From Lineus longissimus (lineage: Eukaryota; Nemertea; Pilidiophora; Heteronemertea; Lineidae): a stretch of 64,000 nt of DNA. Shown here piece after piece: positions 60,942-64,000 of the stretch. Where the stretch lies: positions 14,884,599 through 14,948,598 of the forward strand of contig NC_088309.1 in assembly GCF_910592395.1 (NCBI RefSeq), given 5' to 3'. The position numbers were made by a program, and so were the translations under genes. The number at the start of each line of letters is the position of its first letter. The stretch's first letter is position 1. The notes under the pieces are model-generated. The model ran no database searches. It was not told the DNA's origin and saw only the letters and a list, made by a program, of their open reading frames with translations.

Positions 60942-63551
60942 ATGGGTGACAAAATCGAATGTTCTCTTTGTAACTTTTTTGCCTACTCCCCAAAGGCTTT
61001 TGAAACTCACATCATTCATTCCCATAAGAACAGTAAGCATTTCAGCATTTCCTGCTTCTTGTGTGGAGCTACATTTACAAGATATAATTCATACATTAAG
61101 CATAGAACCCGGTGGCACCCAACCACTGTCTGTGGTGACAGTAATAATAGCAATGAAAATTTGCAACCTTCTAGCAGTTTAGATGACAATAATAACGTGT
61201 GCCAAGAAAGTGGTGAGCCTGTAGAAAACCACGAAAATGAATGCTTAGATGACGATATTGGCCGAGAAAGTGGAGAGCCTGTAGAAAACCATGAAATGGA
61301 ATGGGAAACAGCTGGGATTACTGCACAATCAGTTCCATTATCGAAACTTGCTGCAGCTAAATATTTACTCCATTTAAGGGAGGGTCATGGCATTTCCCAA
61401 CATGGTATGGAAGATATAGTACAAAATACACCATTGTTCCTTTCTGCTCTTACAACTGATATGCAGCAAAGAATCTTTCAAGAAATCCCAGATCTCACAC
61501 CTGAACAAAAGGAAAAAATCAAGAGCAAATGCTCATTAGAAGGGATTTTCTCGGGCCTAGAAACTAGATGGAAACAGGACAAATTCTTTGAAGACCACAT
61601 GGGATTAATTAGACCAAACCGTGTGAAAATTGGCACTAAAATTGTCAGGAAAAAAATTGGTAAAAAGATAAGACATTGCACCATTCCAGTGTTTGGATAC
61701 TTTGTTCCATTTCTTGCAAATCTCCAGTCATTATTGTCTTTGCCAGAAGTCTTTGAAGAAGTTAAAAAAAGCCCTCACCAATATCAAGATGACTTAATGC
61801 ATGATGTATCAGATGGTACATGCTATTCTGAGCACCCTTTGTTCTCTAAGTTTCCAAATGCCCTTGCATTCTCATTTTACAATGATGATCTGGAAATTTC
61901 AAATCCGATTGGGGCACATGCTAAAAAGCACAAAGTCACGGTATTCTATTGTGTATTATGCAACATAAGGCCCGAGTTGAGGTCGAAATTGACATGCATT
62001 CAATTGGTAGCTGTGGTTAAGCGAACAGATTTGAAAAGATGTGGTGTCAAAACCTCCATGGAGAAGTTGCTTGCAAACTTCATACAAGAAATGAATACTC
62101 TCTACCATGGATATGAATTCAATCTCCCTCAAGGACTGTATTTCAACAGGGGAGGCCTACTATTTTACACTGGGGACACACTGGCTGCCCAGGAAATAGG
62201 TGGCTTCAAAGAGGGTGTTGGGAATGCTCAAAGCCCATGCCGCTCATGTAATGGTATGAAAGATGACATGCAAAATGCATTTGTGGATTGGGATTTTCTT
62301 GAAAGGGATGACATTGAACACAAACAGAGATGTGATGCTCTTGAAAATGCCACCACATATCTTGAGAGACGAGAATTGTCTAAGAACTCTGGCATCAATC
62401 ATATGAGCATTCTTGCACAGATCACCGACTTCTCCATTACTAAGTGCTTGCTTCATGATATAATGCATGTTCTCCTTGAGGGAGTCTGTAAACTGGAGAC
62501 CAAGCTTCTTCTTCAGGAGTTGGTTAAGAAGGATATAATTACCATCGCAGGTCTCAATAGTATTATTATCAACTATTCCGTCTTTCTTTCTGAAGAAGAA
62601 TCCCGGGATCGGCCACAACTCATAGACCCTAAGCAAATGAAAACAATTGATAGTAATTTACGCCAGACAGCACAAGAGATGAAGAATTTAATGATTCATC
62701 TTCCTTTCATGATTGGACACCTCATTAAAAGCAGTTGTCCATATTGGATGAATCGGCTCAGATTGCAATCTGTTGTCATTTTATCCCTGTCATCAGTCAG
62801 TTGTGAGAGTACGGTCCACCAGCTCCGAACCCTGGTATTTGTCCATAACGAGAGTTTTCTAGTTCTCTACCCTCATTCTTCATATATTCCAAAGCTCCAC
62901 TATCTCGTCCATCTCCCGAGTCAAATATTGAGGTTTGGTGGACTTCGCCTTAGCTGGTGCATGCGGTACGAAGCAAAAAATGGTTATTTCAAAGGTCTAA
63001 AGTGGAAAAACTTCAAGAATGTCCCCAAGACCATGGCTGTTAGACATCAACTAAATATCTGTTATGCTCAACAGGGGGTTGGTCGAGGGAAATGTTTGAA
63101 TTATTTGGATCATAATGTTGAAGTTTCAGAAGGGGTTATCATCTCCAATTTTCCATTTCAAGCTGACATTCATAGTCAGTACATGGCTTTCATTGAGACG
63201 AGTGAAGCAACACTGGCCAGTGAAGTACTTCTCTCTAGGAAAATTGTGATCCATGGACATATCTACAAGCCAGGTGTAGTTCTTGTACATAGCATGGATA
63301 TGTATAACTGTCCACAATTTATGCAAATAAGACATCTTGTAATCTACAACCAGGTTCACTTCTTTGTAGCAGAACTGCTAGAACTATCTTCTTACAATGA
63401 TCACTATGGATCATTTGCAGTTACTTCAGGGACTACAAGTGTTGTTGGTCGTATTAAAGGCCTCAAGTATCCGTGGCCATTGCCAGTGAATAATGTGAAT
63501 GGAATCCTACATGTTGTTCTGTGTCATACTGGAGTTGTAACTTTGTTCTAG
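60942..63551 (+). CDS. C2H2 zinc finger + CMC/EnSpm-like transposase, intact (possibly domesticated)
   Basis: An 869-residue intact frame with two N-terminal C2H2 fingers (C8..H29 and C39..H60 regions: CSLCNFF..HIIHSH, CFLCGAT..HRTRWH). An acidic linker carries a duplicated ESGEPVENHE motif (~88-120). The transposase-like core has NDDLEISNPIGAH (probable first Asp), YTGDTLAAQEIGGF (probable second Asp), CRSC, and LLHDIMHVLLEGV. The DxxHxxxEG block is shared with En/Spm-type transposases of plants and a large family of animal genes. No TIRs of its own were found. Absence of stops over 2.6 kb means either a recent element or a gene kept by selection. An AATAAA lies at 63627. Confidence 0.7.
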   Translation: MGDKIECSLCNFFAYSPKAFETHIIHSHKNSKHFSISCFLCGATFTRYNSYIKHRTRWHPTTVCGDSNNSNENLQPSSSLDDNNNVCQESGEPVENHENECLDDDIGRESGEPVENHEMEWETAGITAQSVPLSKLAAAKYLLHLREGHGISQHGMEDIVQNTPLFLSALTTDMQQRIFQEIPDLTPEQKEKIKSKCSLEGIFSGLETRWKQDKFFEDHMGLIRPNRVKIGTKIVRKKIGKKIRHCTIPVFGYFVPFLANLQSLLSLPEVFEEVKKSPHQYQDDLMHDVSDGTCYSEHPLFSKFPNALAFSFYNDDLEISNPIGAHAKKHKVTVFYCVLCNIRPELRSKLTCIQLVAVVKRTDLKRCGVKTSMEKLLANFIQEMNTLYHGYEFNLPQGLYFNRGGLLFYTGDTLAAQEIGGFKEGVGNAQSPCRSCNGMKDDMQNAFVDWDFLERDDIEHKQRCDALENATTYLERRELSKNSGINHMSILAQITDFSITKCLLHDIMHVLLEGVCKLETKLLLQELVKKDIITIAGLNSIIINYSVFLSEEESRDRPQLIDPKQMKTIDSNLRQTAQEMKNLMIHLPFMIGHLIKSSCPYWMNRLRLQSVVILSLSSVSCESTVHQLRTLVFVHNESFLVLYPHSSYIPKLHYLVHLPSQILRFGGLRLSWCMRYEAKNGYFKGLKWKNFKNVPKTMAVRHQLNICYAQQGVGRGKCLNYLDHNVEVSEGVIISNFPFQADIHSQYMAFIETSEATLASEVLLSRKIVIHGHIYKPGVVLVHSMDMYNCPQFMQIRHLVIYNQVHFFVAELLELSSYNDHYGSFAVTSGTTSVVGRIKGLKYPWPLPVNNVNGILHVVLCHTGVVTLF

Positions 63552-64000
63552 GCCATACTTGCATTAGGTACTGTGTCCCTGTATGATACGAAAAGGGGGC
63601 ACAAAACGAGTCGAATCTTCTGAATGAATAAATGACCACTCGCCAAATGAGAAATTATTAGCAGATTGGAATCCACCATGTCGCTTTCTAAAGATTTGCA
63701 TTCATTTACAGTTAATCAGAATGACCTTAATGAAAGTCCGCTGTCCCACGATTGATGGAAAAAAAGTCATGATTTGTGCATCATCACTCAAGGAACTGAT
63801 TTCTAAAGGTGCAGTAAATTTTTGTTCAGTTTTTGACAATTTACAATTTATTAGGCCATGAAGAAGAACTTTGATGTCGATCTTTGTTATTGAACCAGTA
63901 CCCAAGGATGATAAATGAATTTCTATTAATTGCCTTTGACAGTCACCCCTTATAAAAATCCATCAACAGTACACTACTGAACACTACTGAATACTGCAGA
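63552..64000 (+). other. 3' flank with possible extra exon at 63711-63861
   Basis: After the stop there is a polyadenylation signal AATAAA at 63627-63632. Further on, an acceptor-like TTCATTTACAG ends at 63711. It precedes a 46-codon frame from ATG 63721 (MTLMKVRCPTIDGKKVMICA) to 63861. Unknown family; it could be an exon of another gene or chance. Confidence 0.3.

Overview
This is metazoan nuclear DNA, almost certainly from an invertebrate and probably a marine one. There is no operon structure. Non-coding DNA is dense, and coding capacity is mostly that of transposable elements (TEs): Ty3/gypsy, Ty1/copia, Penelope-like, two unrelated LINE families, Tc1, pogo-like, PIF/Harbinger, piggyBac and CMC/EnSpm-like. 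The presence of animal piggyBac, Harbinger and Penelope elements, a BTB-Kelch gene and many inverted-repeat MITEs fits a lophotrochozoan, amphioxus or other invertebrate deuterostome. The sequence alone does not settle the species. The only convincing host gene is an intact single-exon BTB-BACK-Kelch gene on the minus strand (11085-13076). A large intact ORF at 60942-63551 is either a CMC-type transposase or a gene domesticated from one.

Layout: 1-800 is a pogo-like relic running off the left edge. 1585-4696 is a decayed gypsy element lacking its reverse-transcriptase core. 5407-6957 is a Tc1 element with 0.2-kb TIRs and TA target duplication. 7919-9488 holds MITEs. 9533-10778, 29850-31448 and 34874-36008 are three copies of one repeat family, each built from ~300-bp units that contain clustered nuclear-receptor half-sites and ending in a (GAC)n tract and a hairpin. 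11085-13076 is the BTB-Kelch gene. 14131-15063 is the 3' end of a Penelope-like element, followed by a well-formed minimal hammerhead ribozyme. 16028-23201 is an accumulation of palindromic and TIR elements. 24136-29633 is a Harbinger element whose TIRs enclose an intact LINE (ORF1 and ORF2) and a HARBI1-like transposase. 32963-34431 is a second pogo-like relic plus a MITE with hexanucleotide-repeat TIRs. 37197-40210 is a decayed copy of the same LINE family as the intact one. 43151-43503 is an unusual CGTTT/AAACG-rich block. 44575-48500 is an intact RNase H-bearing LINE ORF2.

49075-57907 is a nested set. A repeat whose unbroken copy lies at 17769-19459 is split by about 7.1 kb containing inverted fragments of itself and a copia element. 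The copia element is in turn split at an exact TTAA by a piggyBac element. 57908-58601 looks like an LTR or promoter region followed by a short FLYWCH-type ORF. The window closes with the CMC-type ORF.

The elements mostly act on one another by nesting rather than forming a pathway. The ages differ: the intact LINE ORFs and the near-intact copia and piggyBac ORFs point to recent activity, while the gypsy and pogo-like relics are old.
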